Source of the DNA: G963669295 sp963669295
GTDB taxonomy: Bacteria > Bacteroidota > Bacteroidia > Flavobacteriales_D > CALLUQ01
NCBI GenBank assembly: GCA_963669295.1
Contig: OY769938.1
Span: 4,836,001-4,900,000, forward strand
Reading direction: 5' to 3'
Length of the DNA: 64,000 nt
In this document: positions 16,267 through 24,884 of the stretch, piece by piece
Numbering within the stretch: position 1 is the first letter of the stretch
How the letters are laid out: each line of letters begins with the position of its first letter
Made by a program: the position numbers and the translations under genes
Notes under the pieces: model-generated
Told to the model about the DNA's origin: nothing
Database searches by the model: none
Seen by the model: the letters and a program-made list of their open reading frames with translations, nothing else

Positions 16267-18453
16267 TTACAATTCAAATGCGGTTAATAATTCTTGTGGT
16301 ACTGTACAGCCCACTTGCTGCGCTTTTAACAAGATGGTTTTGCCTTTGTTGCTATCGCCCAGGGCGCGGTATACTTTTGCTAACTCGTAATAGGCCATAC
16401 AGTAATTAGGGTTTAAAGCAATGGTTTTACTAAAGTCGGCAATGGCCAATTCGTGTTGTTGTTGTATGCTGTATAGCAATGCCCGGTTAAGGTAGGTAAG
16501 GTAAAAGTTAGGATCAACTTTAATGGCCCGGTTAAAATCGCTCAAAGCTTCTTGCTGTTTGTTGGTGTTCAATAAAATGAGTCCTCGGTTGTTGAGCGCC
16601 TCTAAATGCTGTGGTTGCAAGGCCAGGCATTGGTTAAAGTCGGCAAGGGCACCGTTGAGGTTGCCCAGCTCCAGTTGTATTAAGCCGCGCAGGTAAAACC
16701 CTTCGGGGTCGTTGTTAACTTGTTGTAAATAGGCATTGAGGTCGGTTAAGGCTTGTTCTAGCTTGCCCGATTGGTACAACATCGACCCTCTAGCCCAAAA
16801 CACCCCGGGTTGTTGCCACCCGAGTGCAATGGCCTTGTTAAAATTGGTCATGGCAGCATCGTATTGCATCAAGAAGCTATAGCTTTCGCCACGCATGTAC
16901 CAGGCTTGCGCGTTGTTGGCATTGAGGCTAATGGCTTTTGTAAAATCGGCAATGGCAGCTTCGTAGTTGCCTTGCTTAAACTTAATGGTGGCAATGTTGA
17001 GGTATACCAAATCACTTTCGGCAATGGCGAGCGCCTGCCCATAATGCTGTAGGGCTACATCGTAATTTTTTCGGTTCATTTCAATGTACCCCATGTTAAT
17101 ATAGGCTTTATGAAACTGAGGGTTAAGGCCCACACATTGGCGGTAATCGGCCAGCGCCTTTTCGGGTTGATTTACCTTGGTGTAGTACAAGCCGCGATTG
17201 CCAAAGGCAAAATAATCGTTGGGGTAGTGTTGTATGGTATTGCTCCAAAGGCTTTCGCCACTTTTCCATGTAAAGCTGTGGGTAAAGGTAAGGAAGGCCA
17301 TAGCACCCAGGTAAACAACAAGTAACACTTTGCCCAACACATGAGTGCGGTGTTGAAACCAATGGCGAAAGGCCATGGCGATAATAAGGAATAGCCCAAT
17401 GTAGGCCAGGTAGGTATACCGCTCGGCAATAACAGCACTACCAAACGATAGCACTTGTAGTAATGGAGCGATAGACAAGAGGAAGAAGGCCATGCCAAAG
17501 CCAATTACCCGGTGTTTTTTGGCGCCTTTGTAGGTAAGAAAAAGCAACCCCAATGCCGGAACAATAGCCGCATAAATATACCAGGGCACTTGCGCACCTG
17601 CCGCATACGGGTAGGGGTGGAAACCAGAAAGTGGGTAGGGCACCATTACTTTAATGCAGTACAGCACCAACCCATAGGCCCCAACAAAAAGATTTTCAAT
17701 AAAAGAGTGCTCGCCCAGCGCTTCCATGGCTGCGCCTTCTTGCTGCATGGCTACCGCCAGCAACCCAAAGCCAATGCTTAACGCAAAAAAGGGCAGCTTT
17801 TCTACCAACAGCTTGCGCCATCCACTACGAGCCATCCAGTAATCGATGGTGAGTAAAATAACGGGGAAGGTAACGGCAATGCCCTTGGAAAAAAGCGATA
17901 ACACAAAAAACAAGAGGCAGAGTACATAGTATTTTACCTTGCGCTCAGGTCGTTTTATGTAGTATACATAGGCAATAAGCCCCAACAGGTAAAACAAGGC
18001 ATATACCAGGTCTTTACGAGCCGAAATCCATGCCACCACTTCTAAGTGCATGGGGTGCATGCCAAACAACAAGGCGGTAATGCCGGCCACATCGGGGCGG
18101 CCTACCAGCAATAAAATAAGCCAAAACACCAGGGCTATATTCAGCAAATGGTAAAGCAGGTTGGTGGTATGAAATACCTGTGCATCAGCACCAGCAATGC
18201 TATAGTCTAACGCCCACGAAAGCAATACCAGTGGGGTATAGGTGGCTTGCACTTGCGAAGTGGTAAACATGGTGCTTATGCTAGAGGCACTTATTTCATG
18301 CACCATGGGGTTGTTGAGCACGTATTCTTCATCGTCCCAGTTTACCCAGCCATTGTTAAGCGTAGGGTACAGGGCAATAAACGATATTGCTATTGCCACA
18401 AGCAGCCAAAAGGGAGTGCTGTTCCACCAGCCCGATTTAGTTGAAGTACTCAT
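16267..18453 (-). CDS. TMTC-like GT-C membrane protein with TPR repeats, copy 1
   Basis: 728 aa. The first 400 residues have about ten membrane segments, with the GT-C-type acidic motif after the first helix (NNGWVNWDDEEYVLNNP, Asp-Asp at about 42-43) and WALDYS...HTTNLLYHLLN. This is the architecture of TMTC/DUF1736 O-mannosyltransferases. Residues about 420-715 hold eight or more TPRs (for example NRGLYYTKVNQPEKALADY, YLNIATIKFKQGNYEAAI). It could transfer sugar from a polyprenyl-phosphate donor to exported proteins; activity is unproven. The start overlaps the upstream paralogue's stop by 4 bases, so they form an operon. Confidence 0.75.
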   Translation of the reverse strand: MSTSTKSGWWNSTPFWLLVAIAISFIALYPTLNNGWVNWDDEEYVLNNPMVHEISASSISTMFTTSQVQATYTPLVLLSWALDYSIAGADAQVFHTTNLLYHLLNIALVFWLILLLVGRPDVAGITALLFGMHPMHLEVVAWISARKDLVYALFYLLGLIAYVYYIKRPERKVKYYVLCLLFFVLSLFSKGIAVTFPVILLTIDYWMARSGWRKLLVEKLPFFALSIGFGLLAVAMQQEGAAMEALGEHSFIENLFVGAYGLVLYCIKVMVPYPLSGFHPYPYAAGAQVPWYIYAAIVPALGLLFLTYKGAKKHRVIGFGMAFFLLSIAPLLQVLSFGSAVIAERYTYLAYIGLFLIIAMAFRHWFQHRTHVLGKVLLVVYLGAMAFLTFTHSFTWKSGESLWSNTIQHYPNDYFAFGNRGLYYTKVNQPEKALADYRQCVGLNPQFHKAYINMGYIEMNRKNYDVALQHYGQALAIAESDLVYLNIATIKFKQGNYEAAIADFTKAISLNANNAQAWYMRGESYSFLMQYDAAMTNFNKAIALGWQQPGVFWARGSMLYQSGKLEQALTDLNAYLQQVNNDPEGFYLRGLIQLELGNLNGALADFNQCLALQPQHLEALNNRGLILLNTNKQQEALSDFNRAIKVDPNFYLTYLNRALLYSIQQQHELAIADFSKTIALNPNYCMAYYELAKVYRALGDSNKGKTILLKAQQVGCTVPQELLTAFEL

Positions 18454-20618
18454 TGGGGCTGCAAGGTATTTAAAAATTCAACAGGCACAGGGTGGTTCAA
18501 GGCTTGTGCTTGCTCCACATCCTGCCATGCCAATGGGTATTGTTCCATGGCGGCATATACCTTTGCTCGCTCTACATAGGCTGCGCCATAATTAGGGGCT
18601 CGTTCAATGGCTTTGCTCAAATCGCTCAAGGCAATTTCGTAACGCTGTTGCTGGGCATAGCACAACCCCCGGTTGAAAAAACCAAGGTAATGTTCGGGCT
18701 GCAGGCCAATGGCCCAGTTAAAATCGGTAGTGGCCGCTTCAAATTGGTTGGTGTTGAGCAGCACCAGGCCGCGGTTAATGTAGGCGTTGTAATGGTAATG
18801 ATCAATTTTAATGCACCGGTTAAAATCGTTAAGGGCAGCATCGAGCTGGCGTTGCTGCATGGCAATAGAGCCGCGCACAAAAAGGGCATCGGCATGGTTG
18901 GGTTCAAGGGCTAAACAACGGTTAATGTCTTCCAGCGCCTGTGTGTTGTTGCCCATTTGAAAGAGCAATTCCCCACGGTCCCAAAAAATCATGGTATGGT
19001 GCATGCCCAGTGCAATGGCCTGGTTAAAGTCGGCCAGCGCTTCGTTGCGTTGCCCTTTCATTTTGTACAGCAACCCCCGGTTGTAGTATACTGATGCATC
19101 GTTATACCCCCCTTCAATGGCAGCGTTAAAATCGTTAAGTGCTTCGGTTTCCTTACTCATGTTGAGATAAATAAGCCCGCGGTTGGCGTGGGCGCCACTG
19201 TAGCCACTCAGCGCAATGGCTTTATCGAAATGCAGCAGTGCACTGGCAAAGTTGCGCTGTTCCATGTAAAACAGCCCAAGGTTTACATGGGCCATGTCGT
19301 AGTTGGGGTTCAGCTCAATGCTTTTGGAATAATCTTGCATGGCTTGCTCAGGCTTGCCATTGGCAGCATAGTACAATCCTCGTTTTACATAGCCAAAAAA
19401 GTCGTTGGGGTATTGGGCAATGGTGTTGTTCCACAGCTGCTCGCCATTTTTCCACACGCTGCTATGGGTGTAGGTAAAGCCGCCAAGCACAGCCAGGTAG
19501 GCCACCAGCACTATTTTGGCAACAACATGGTATTTGCTTTTAAAGCAATAAGCAAAGGCCATGGCAATAAGCACAAACAGCCCCAGGTAAGGCAGGTAGG
19601 TAAACCGATCTGCAATAACTGAACTACCAAACGAGAGCACTTGTAACACTGGCGCAATGGTGATTAAAAAGAACAATACCCCAAAGGCCACAATGCGGTG
19701 CTTACGAAAGCGATAGGTAAGGTACAGCAGGGCCAACACCGGAACAATGGCGGCATAAATAAACCATGGAAGTGGGGCGCCAGCAGCAAACGGGTAGGGG
19801 TGAAAGGCCGATAACTGGTAAGGGATAAGGGCTTTAATAAGGTATAGCATGGTGCCGTAAAAGCCTACCAGCAGGTTTTCGCCAAACGAATGTTCAGCCA
19901 TGGTTTTCATGGCCTCTCCTTCTTGCTGGGCATAAATGGCCAATAGCCCAAAGCCAATGCTTAAGGCAAACATGGGCACCTTTTCTAATAGCACTTTGCG
20001 CCATCCTTTTCGGTGTTGCAAGTAATCAACAAGCAACAGCACCACAGGCAGCGTAACGGCTACCCCTTTAGAAAGCAATGCCAATACAAAAAACAACAAG
20101 CATAAGAGGTAATGCTTGCCGCGTCTTCTTTCTTGTTTGGTGTAATACACATAGGCCAACAGGCTCAGCAGGTAAAACAGCGTATACAGCAGGTCTTTAC
20201 GGGCCGATATCCATGCTACCGCTTCCAGGTGCATGGGGTGGAGCCCAAACAGCAATGCGGCAATGGTGGCCACGCTAATGCGGCCAAACAGCAAGAAAAT
20301 AAGCCAGTATACCAATGCCACATTGAGCAAATGATACAGCAGGTTAGTGGTGTGAAACACCTGCGCATTGGCGCCAGAAATGCTATAATCCAGGGCCCAC
20401 GAAAGCAATACCAGCGGAGTGTAGGCACCCATAACTTGTGGAGTGGTAAACATGGTGCCAATGGTGGCGCCCGAAACTTCGTGTACCAACGTGTTGTTGA
20501 GCACATAGTCGTCGTCGTCCCAATTTACCCATTGGTTGTTAAGGGTAGGCCACATTGTTGCTAATGAGATGATTACACTTGCAAACAGCCAAAAATATTT
20601 GTTGTGGTGGATTGTCAT
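18450..20618 (-). CDS. TMTC-like GT-C membrane protein with TPR repeats, copy 2
   Basis: 722 aa and clearly paralogous along its whole length to the gene downstream: NNQWVNWDDDDYVLNN near residue 35, VLLSWALDYSISGANAQVFH, AWISARKDLLYTLFYLL, FGLLAI..QQEG, then TPRs from about residue 410. Tandem duplication is the simplest explanation. The acidic Asp-Asp-Asp-Asp run after helix 1 fits the GT-C metal/donor motif. The TPR part contains repeats such as AHANRGLIYLNMSKETEALND. Substrates unknown; the two copies may have different acceptor specificity. Confidence 0.75.
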   Translation of the reverse strand: MTIHHNKYFWLFASVIISLATMWPTLNNQWVNWDDDDYVLNNTLVHEVSGATIGTMFTTPQVMGAYTPLVLLSWALDYSISGANAQVFHTTNLLYHLLNVALVYWLIFLLFGRISVATIAALLFGLHPMHLEAVAWISARKDLLYTLFYLLSLLAYVYYTKQERRRGKHYLLCLLFFVLALLSKGVAVTLPVVLLLVDYLQHRKGWRKVLLEKVPMFALSIGFGLLAIYAQQEGEAMKTMAEHSFGENLLVGFYGTMLYLIKALIPYQLSAFHPYPFAAGAPLPWFIYAAIVPVLALLYLTYRFRKHRIVAFGVLFFLITIAPVLQVLSFGSSVIADRFTYLPYLGLFVLIAMAFAYCFKSKYHVVAKIVLVAYLAVLGGFTYTHSSVWKNGEQLWNNTIAQYPNDFFGYVKRGLYYAANGKPEQAMQDYSKSIELNPNYDMAHVNLGLFYMEQRNFASALLHFDKAIALSGYSGAHANRGLIYLNMSKETEALNDFNAAIEGGYNDASVYYNRGLLYKMKGQRNEALADFNQAIALGMHHTMIFWDRGELLFQMGNNTQALEDINRCLALEPNHADALFVRGSIAMQQRQLDAALNDFNRCIKIDHYHYNAYINRGLVLLNTNQFEAATTDFNWAIGLQPEHYLGFFNRGLCYAQQQRYEIALSDLSKAIERAPNYGAAYVERAKVYAAMEQYPLAWQDVEQAQALNHPVPVEFLNTLQPQ

Positions 20619-20739
20619 GTGGTTTAACTCCGGCTAATTTAGCGGTTATCTGTAAGTTCATCAACCTTCTATTCCATCAACCTGCTATTATCAATAAAAA
20701 AAAATAGCGATCACCGTATTATCCCTAAAGTGTTTTTAC

Positions 20740-20747
20740 TATATTCG
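20740..20747 (+). promoter_or_regulatory. Promoter-like TATATTCG with conserved leader
   Basis: Lies within TTTTTACTATATTCG. A similar TTTTAACTATATT occurs before the paralogue at 23222 and before the gene at 30748. The leader just before the ATG (CACTAAAAACCAAACATC type) is nearly identical in the two paralogues. Confidence 0.45.
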
Positions 20748-20784
20748 CACCGCGTAATAATAAACTACTAAAAACCAAAACATC

Positions 20785-21120
20785 ATGAAAAAGCTACTTA
20801 CTTTTTTCGCTGCTTTGATGATTACATTGTCTGCAGCAACATCGGCCACCGCCATCAACCTACCCGATTGTTTGAACAACGGTGCCTTACAAGGTGCAAT
20901 TAACGCTTGCGAAGCACAAGGATGGAAATTATCGAACACTGAGTATTTCGAAATCAACTACTTAGTAGCTCCAGAGCCTCCTTATTTAGCAGGAAATGTT
21001 CAATTAACTTTTGTGCCTGATTGTGCGCCAAACGAAATTTGTTTAGCCATTGTGAAGTTGGTAAACGCAGAAGTTTGGGTGTTGAACAACGGCCAATGCC
21101 AGTATAAGAATATTCACTAA
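20785..21120 (+). CDS. Small secreted Cys protein, copy 1
   Basis: 111 aa with signal peptide MKKLLTFFAALMITLSAATS. The mature part of about 88 residues has five cysteines: LPDCLNNGALQGAINAC, then PDCAPNEIC, then NGQCQY. The conserved core YLVAPEPPYLAGNVQL is rich in prolines and aromatics. It is paralogous to the protein at 23222-23575. No known family recognised. Followed by a strong terminator, so it is monocistronic. The high-quality promoter, leader and terminator suggest substantial expression. Confidence 0.7.
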   Translation: MKKLLTFFAALMITLSAATSATAINLPDCLNNGALQGAINACEAQGWKLSNTEYFEINYLVAPEPPYLAGNVQLTFVPDCAPNEICLAIVKLVNAEVWVLNNGQCQYKNIH

Positions 21121-21145
21121 CGTATCAGTGATATTATAGCGAGGT

Positions 21146-21172
21146 GGGCTGCCGAAAGGCAGCCCTTTTTTT
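21146..21172 (+). terminator. Intrinsic terminator
   Basis: GGGCTGCC (21146-21153), tetraloop GAAA, GGCAGCCC (21158-21165), then T7. Confidence 0.95.
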
Positions 21173-21255
21173 ATGCAAAAAAAATAAAAAATTGGGCGTA
21201 CTTAACAGCCTGTAAATAGTTATCAACACCCCCTATTAATCTCGTAAAATGGTTT

Positions 21256-21263
21256 TACTTTTG
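21256..21263 (+). promoter_or_regulatory. -7 box of the MFS gene
   Basis: TACTTTTG matches TAnnTTTG and ends 4 bases before the GTG start at 21268. Confidence 0.6.
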
Positions 21264-21267
21264 CCCC

Positions 21268-22536
21268 GTGTCTAAGCATGGAAGAGCATCGTTAGGATTT
21301 ATTTTTATCACCATTTTGGTAGATGTGATTGGGCTGGGCATCATCATCCCTGTTATTCCTACACTAATTGAAAACCTTACGGGCGAAGGACTAAGCTATG
21401 CTTCGAAAGTAGGGGGATGGCTTATGTTTGCCTTTGCCATCATGCAATTTGTATTTGCCCCCTTTTTAGGCGAGTTGAGCGACCGCTATGGCAGGCGCCC
21501 CATATTGCTTATTGCTTTGTTTGGGTTGGGCATGGATTATATTTTTCATGCCTATGCGCCCAGCATTACCTGGCTGTTTGTAGGCCGTATACTGGCCGGA
21601 GTATGCGGTGCCAGTGTTACAGTAGCTACGGCCTATATTGCCGATATTAGTACGCCCGAAAACAAAGCCAAAAACTTTGGAATGATTGGCGCGGCCTTTG
21701 GGCTGGGCTTTATTATTGGCCCGGTAATAGGCGGTGTGGCAGCCAAATGGGGCACCGAGGTGCCTTTTTTAGTGGCGGCCGCCCTATCGTTACTCAACGT
21801 GGTATACGGGCTGTTTGTGTTGCCCGAATCGTTGCCACCCGATAAGCGCAGGCCGTTCGATTGGAAACGTGCCAACCCCGTGGGGTCGTTGCTGCACCTG
21901 GGCAGGTACCCGCTGGTATTGGGGCTTATTGTAGCCATGTTTATGGTATACCTGGCAGGCCATGCCGTGCAATCTACCTGGACCTATTTTACCATGCTGC
22001 AATACGGCTGGGACGAGGCGGCTGTGGGCTACTCGCTGGCGGTGGTAGGAGTGCTGGTGGCGGTGGTGCAAGGCGGATTGATTGGGGTAACCATTAAAAC
22101 GCTGGGCGAGCGTAAAACCATTGTAGTAGGGTTTGTGCTGTGGTGCGTAGGGTTGGTGTTGTTTGCTTTTGCTTATACCGATTGGATGATTTATGCTTTT
22201 TTACTGCCTTATTGCTTAGGAGGGGTGGCCGGGCCTACCGTACAAAGCATGATTTCGAACCAGGTGCCCGACAACGAGCAGGGCGAACTGCAAGGGGCAT
22301 TAACCAGCATGATTAGTGTTACCACCATCATTGGTCCCATTGTTATGACCAACCTTTTTTACTTCTTTACTACCGACGATGCGCCCATTTACTTTCCTGG
22401 GGCGCCCTTTATACTAGGAGCAATGCTGGCAGTAATAGGCTTGTACTTTGCCGTACGCACCATGCGAAAAATTAAAGATAAACCGGTTTCAACGACGGAA
22501 CAGTCCAACGAGGTTCACCAGGGCCAGGCCGAGTAA
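21268..22536 (+). CDS. TCR/Tet-type MFS drug-efflux-like transporter
   Basis: 422 aa, 12 transmembrane segments. N-terminal half motifs are DVIGLGIIIPVIP in TM1, the MFS loop 2-3 motif GELSDRYGRRPILL (about 69-82), and the antiporter motif C GAAFGLGFIIGPVIGG in TM5. This pattern is that of the TetA-like DHA1 family, so proton-driven efflux of small molecules is likely; the substrate is not predictable. The start is GTG, because no in-frame ATG lies nearby and the -7 box sits immediately upstream. The last 48 bases overlap the convergent gene. Confidence 0.88.
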   Translation: MSKHGRASLGFIFITILVDVIGLGIIIPVIPTLIENLTGEGLSYASKVGGWLMFAFAIMQFVFAPFLGELSDRYGRRPILLIALFGLGMDYIFHAYAPSITWLFVGRILAGVCGASVTVATAYIADISTPENKAKNFGMIGAAFGLGFIIGPVIGGVAAKWGTEVPFLVAAALSLLNVVYGLFVLPESLPPDKRRPFDWKRANPVGSLLHLGRYPLVLGLIVAMFMVYLAGHAVQSTWTYFTMLQYGWDEAAVGYSLAVVGVLVAVVQGGLIGVTIKTLGERKTIVVGFVLWCVGLVLFAFAYTDWMIYAFLLPYCLGGVAGPTVQSMISNQVPDNEQGELQGALTSMISVTTIIGPIVMTNLFYFFTTDDAPIYFPGAPFILGAMLAVIGLYFAVRTMRKIKDKPVSTTEQSNEVHQGQAE

Positions 22537-23127
22537 CAACAATACACTGCCTACCTTCCAACGCGAGTAATGAGTGTGGTTGCGCTCTTCTAATGTGGCT
22601 ACCGTGCTCCAGGCACCATCGGCAATCAAGTTGTCTAAAAAAGGAAGATCTACAATATAGCCCAGCGCTTCACCCGTAAGGGTTTCAATGCGTTGATCGG
22701 CAACCTGTTGCAACGAATCGTAGTTAAACACACGTGCCCCCAGGTGGGCAATGGCATTGATGCGAACCCCTGTTGATGCATTATTGATGTGATTCAGCCC
22801 TTCTAAAAAAGCCAATGTGTCTTGCTGTTGCTTTACTTGTTGCAGGGCTACTATTCGTTGAGTATCAGTTGCAGCAGGAACTGAAACGCCTATGCCAATG
22901 CCCGGAATAACTTTGGCAGCATTTACCTGCGCTGTACTCACCGTATTGAGTTTGATGTGGGTAAGCACCCCTTTTTCGGCTTTAACAGCTGCTTTGCGCT
23001 TATAAATGGCCTCATTTAAAGCGCTGGGGTTGATGATTAGGGAGGCAGGCGGTTCTTCTAAACCACTCCACCACAAGCCGGTAGCCCCAGCCAATGCGCT
23101 AATCATCAGCAATAACTTCAACTTCAT
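22489..23127 (-). CDS. Hypothetical membrane-anchored protein
   Basis: 212 aa, no family recognised. An N-terminal hydrophobic segment (MKLKLLLMISALAGATGLWW) and a C-terminal one (VGSVLLLLGLALVNLVGLF) flank a mainly soluble region, probably extracytoplasmic. That region has a Gly/Val-rich patch (VIPGIGIGVSVPAA, about 73-86) and Gln-rich helices (LQQVKQQQDTLAFLEGL). The 3' end runs 48 bases into the convergent MFS gene. Coding status is supported by length, amphipathic pattern and signal-like start. Confidence 0.55.
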   Translation of the reverse strand: MKLKLLLMISALAGATGLWWSGLEEPPASLIINPSALNEAIYKRKAAVKAEKGVLTHIKLNTVSTAQVNAAKVIPGIGIGVSVPAATDTQRIVALQQVKQQQDTLAFLEGLNHINNASTGVRINAIAHLGARVFNYDSLQQVADQRIETLTGEALGYIVDLPFLDNLIADGAWSTVATLEERNHTHYSRWKVGSVLLLLGLALVNLVGLFRR

Positions 23128-23221
23128 GGCATTCAGTAATTTAAGGAGGCGAAAATAGTGTTTTTTACGTGGTTTTAACTATATTTATTCTCAATTAATA
23201 ACCCACTAAAAACCAAACATC

Positions 23222-23575
23222 ATGAAAAAATTAATGCTAACAATGATGGTGGTATTGGGCATCGTTGCTTCTACTACTACTGTTAAAGCCGATCCGCTAC
23301 CAGATTGTGTAAACAATGGATTGCTTCAAGCTGCTGTAAATGCTTGCGCTGCGCAAGGATTTGTGGTGAGCCATTCCGAATTTCAACCCATTTTGTACCT
23401 GGTAGAGCCAGATCCTCCTTATTTGGCGGGCTATGCTACTGTAGTTTTAGTGCCCGATTGCGCTCCACTAGAGCCATGCCCGCGCATTGCTAAACTGGTA
23501 ACTGCCGAAGTGTGGGCACTGCCCAATGGAAATTGCCAATACCGACAGGCAAATACCAATACACTGCCCAACTAA
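23222..23575 (+). CDS. Small secreted Cys protein, copy 2
   Basis: 117 aa with signal peptide MKKLMLTMMVVLGIVASTTTVKA. Aligns end to end with the protein at 20785-21120. Shared features: PLPDCVNNGLLQAAVNAC, YLVEPDPPYLAGYA, PDCAPLEPC, KLVTAEVWALPNGNCQY. All five cysteine positions are kept. The 5' leader before the ATG is also shared, so gene and leader were duplicated together. A hairpin terminator follows. No known family; probably periplasmic or secreted. Confidence 0.7.
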   Translation: MKKLMLTMMVVLGIVASTTTVKADPLPDCVNNGLLQAAVNACAAQGFVVSHSEFQPILYLVEPDPPYLAGYATVVLVPDCAPLEPCPRIAKLVTAEVWALPNGNCQYRQANTNTLPN

Positions 23576-23591
23576 CTTTTAAACAGGCATT

Positions 23592-23648
23592 AAGCCCCTT
23601 GCTGCATCCTGGCCTTAGGTAGACAGGAAAACGGCAAGGGGCTTTTTT
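23592..23648 (+). terminator. Intrinsic terminator with long loop
   Basis: AAGCCCCTTGC (23592-23602) pairs perfectly with GCAAGGGGCTT (23634-23644), with a 31-base loop and a T-run to 23648. Confidence 0.8.
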
Positions 23649-23675
23649 ATTTCTCCGTTGTATATTAGCACTCCT

Positions 23676-24806
23676 ATGGCAGTTTCCAAAAAGAAGAGCA
23701 GGCTGGAGCGCTACGCTTACAAAACCATTGTAAAAAGCAGTGGGCACCGTAGGGAAAACCGCCACCACATCCTTTCTGAGCAAGAAAATGCCTTGCTCAA
23801 GGCCATTAAGCACCGCATCATTGTAAAGGCCAGTATTGCCGGTATATTGGGGGTAGTACTGTTGTATGTGCCTTTTCATTTTTGGCCTCAACTGTTTCCC
23901 AACTACAACGTGTGGGTGCCGGTGGTAGACATTACCTTGCAGTTGCCACTGGGGTTTTATGCCTACGGAGTTATTTTAGTAATTATTGAAATAGCATACC
24001 TTACATTACTAAATATCAGAACAGTAAGAGAGGTTAGTGCTGCGTGTGGATACCCTCATCCTCAGCACGACGATTACGCAACCCGCATCGACGATTTGGT
24101 GGCCATAGGCCTTTCTAAAAACCACAAAAAACAAATTGATTTGGGCATCAATCCTTACATAGGGTTATCGAAAGTACGCATACTGCTTATTACCTTACTT
24201 GGCCGCATGCGGGCGGCCATTACCAACATGGTTTTTCGCTTTTTGGTGCAACGGCTTATGGGGCGCTATGCCTTTCGCTTGTTCATTGATTTGGCGGGCA
24301 TGGTGGTGTATGCCTTTTGGAACTCGTGGGCATCGATTAAAGTAATGAACGAAACCAAGGTGCGGGTAATGGCCACTTCGGTTATTGAAGATTTTAGCGA
24401 GCAACTGGCTGTAGAGCAGCAAAACAACGAGGAGTTTAGGGCCGAATTATACAACATGCTCTACTACATTGCTGTGGCAAAGCGCAGCTTTCATTACAAC
24501 CACTACCTGCTTTCGTTAGCCATGCTGCAAATGTTTGAGGTGCCAATAAACCCTAACCACGCCTACGACAAAACCTTTTTGCAGCGCGTGCGTACCGGCT
24601 CCAGCCAAACCCAGTTGGGCTTTTCAAAGCTGTTGATGCTGGGCATGCTCATCGATGGCGACCTGTCGGAAAAAGAACGATTTTTGGTATTAAAAATGCA
24701 CAAAGAAGGCTACTTTATGTACACCCTTTCGCAAGCCCGCCAGTTTACTAAAGATTACCGTGCCGGACGAGGAGTAGGAGAACTCATTTATGGCGAAGCC
24801 TCGTAA
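23676..24806 (+). CDS. Uncharacterised membrane protein, LBF_2804-like
   Basis: 376 aa. The N-terminus is basic (AVSKKKSRLERYAYK), followed by a conserved-looking RRENRHHILSEQENALL. Membrane segments are at about 45-65 (KASIAGILGVVLLYVPFHF), 75-105, and 200-220 (FIDLAGMVVYAFWNSW). The remainder is helical and soluble, ending ARQFTKDYRAGRGVGEL. From memory it resembles the LBF_2804 family, which has no known function. The start at 23676 (MAVSKKK) is preferred over a TTG six codons upstream. Monocistronic. Confidence 0.6.
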   Translation: MAVSKKKSRLERYAYKTIVKSSGHRRENRHHILSEQENALLKAIKHRIIVKASIAGILGVVLLYVPFHFWPQLFPNYNVWVPVVDITLQLPLGFYAYGVILVIIEIAYLTLLNIRTVREVSAACGYPHPQHDDYATRIDDLVAIGLSKNHKKQIDLGINPYIGLSKVRILLITLLGRMRAAITNMVFRFLVQRLMGRYAFRLFIDLAGMVVYAFWNSWASIKVMNETKVRVMATSVIEDFSEQLAVEQQNNEEFRAELYNMLYYIAVAKRSFHYNHYLLSLAMLQMFEVPINPNHAYDKTFLQRVRTGSSQTQLGFSKLLMLGMLIDGDLSEKERFLVLKMHKEGYFMYTLSQARQFTKDYRAGRGVGELIYGEAS

Positions 24807-24884
24807 CTGTTCATAACTGTTCGAAAAATACCACCAGCTCACTTCTATTTATCCGTACCTTTATTCTTCGCTTAATTGGTACCT

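Noticed and set aside
21222..21236. TTATCAACA resembling a DnaA box
   Set aside because: Single imperfect copy far from dnaA; no cluster.
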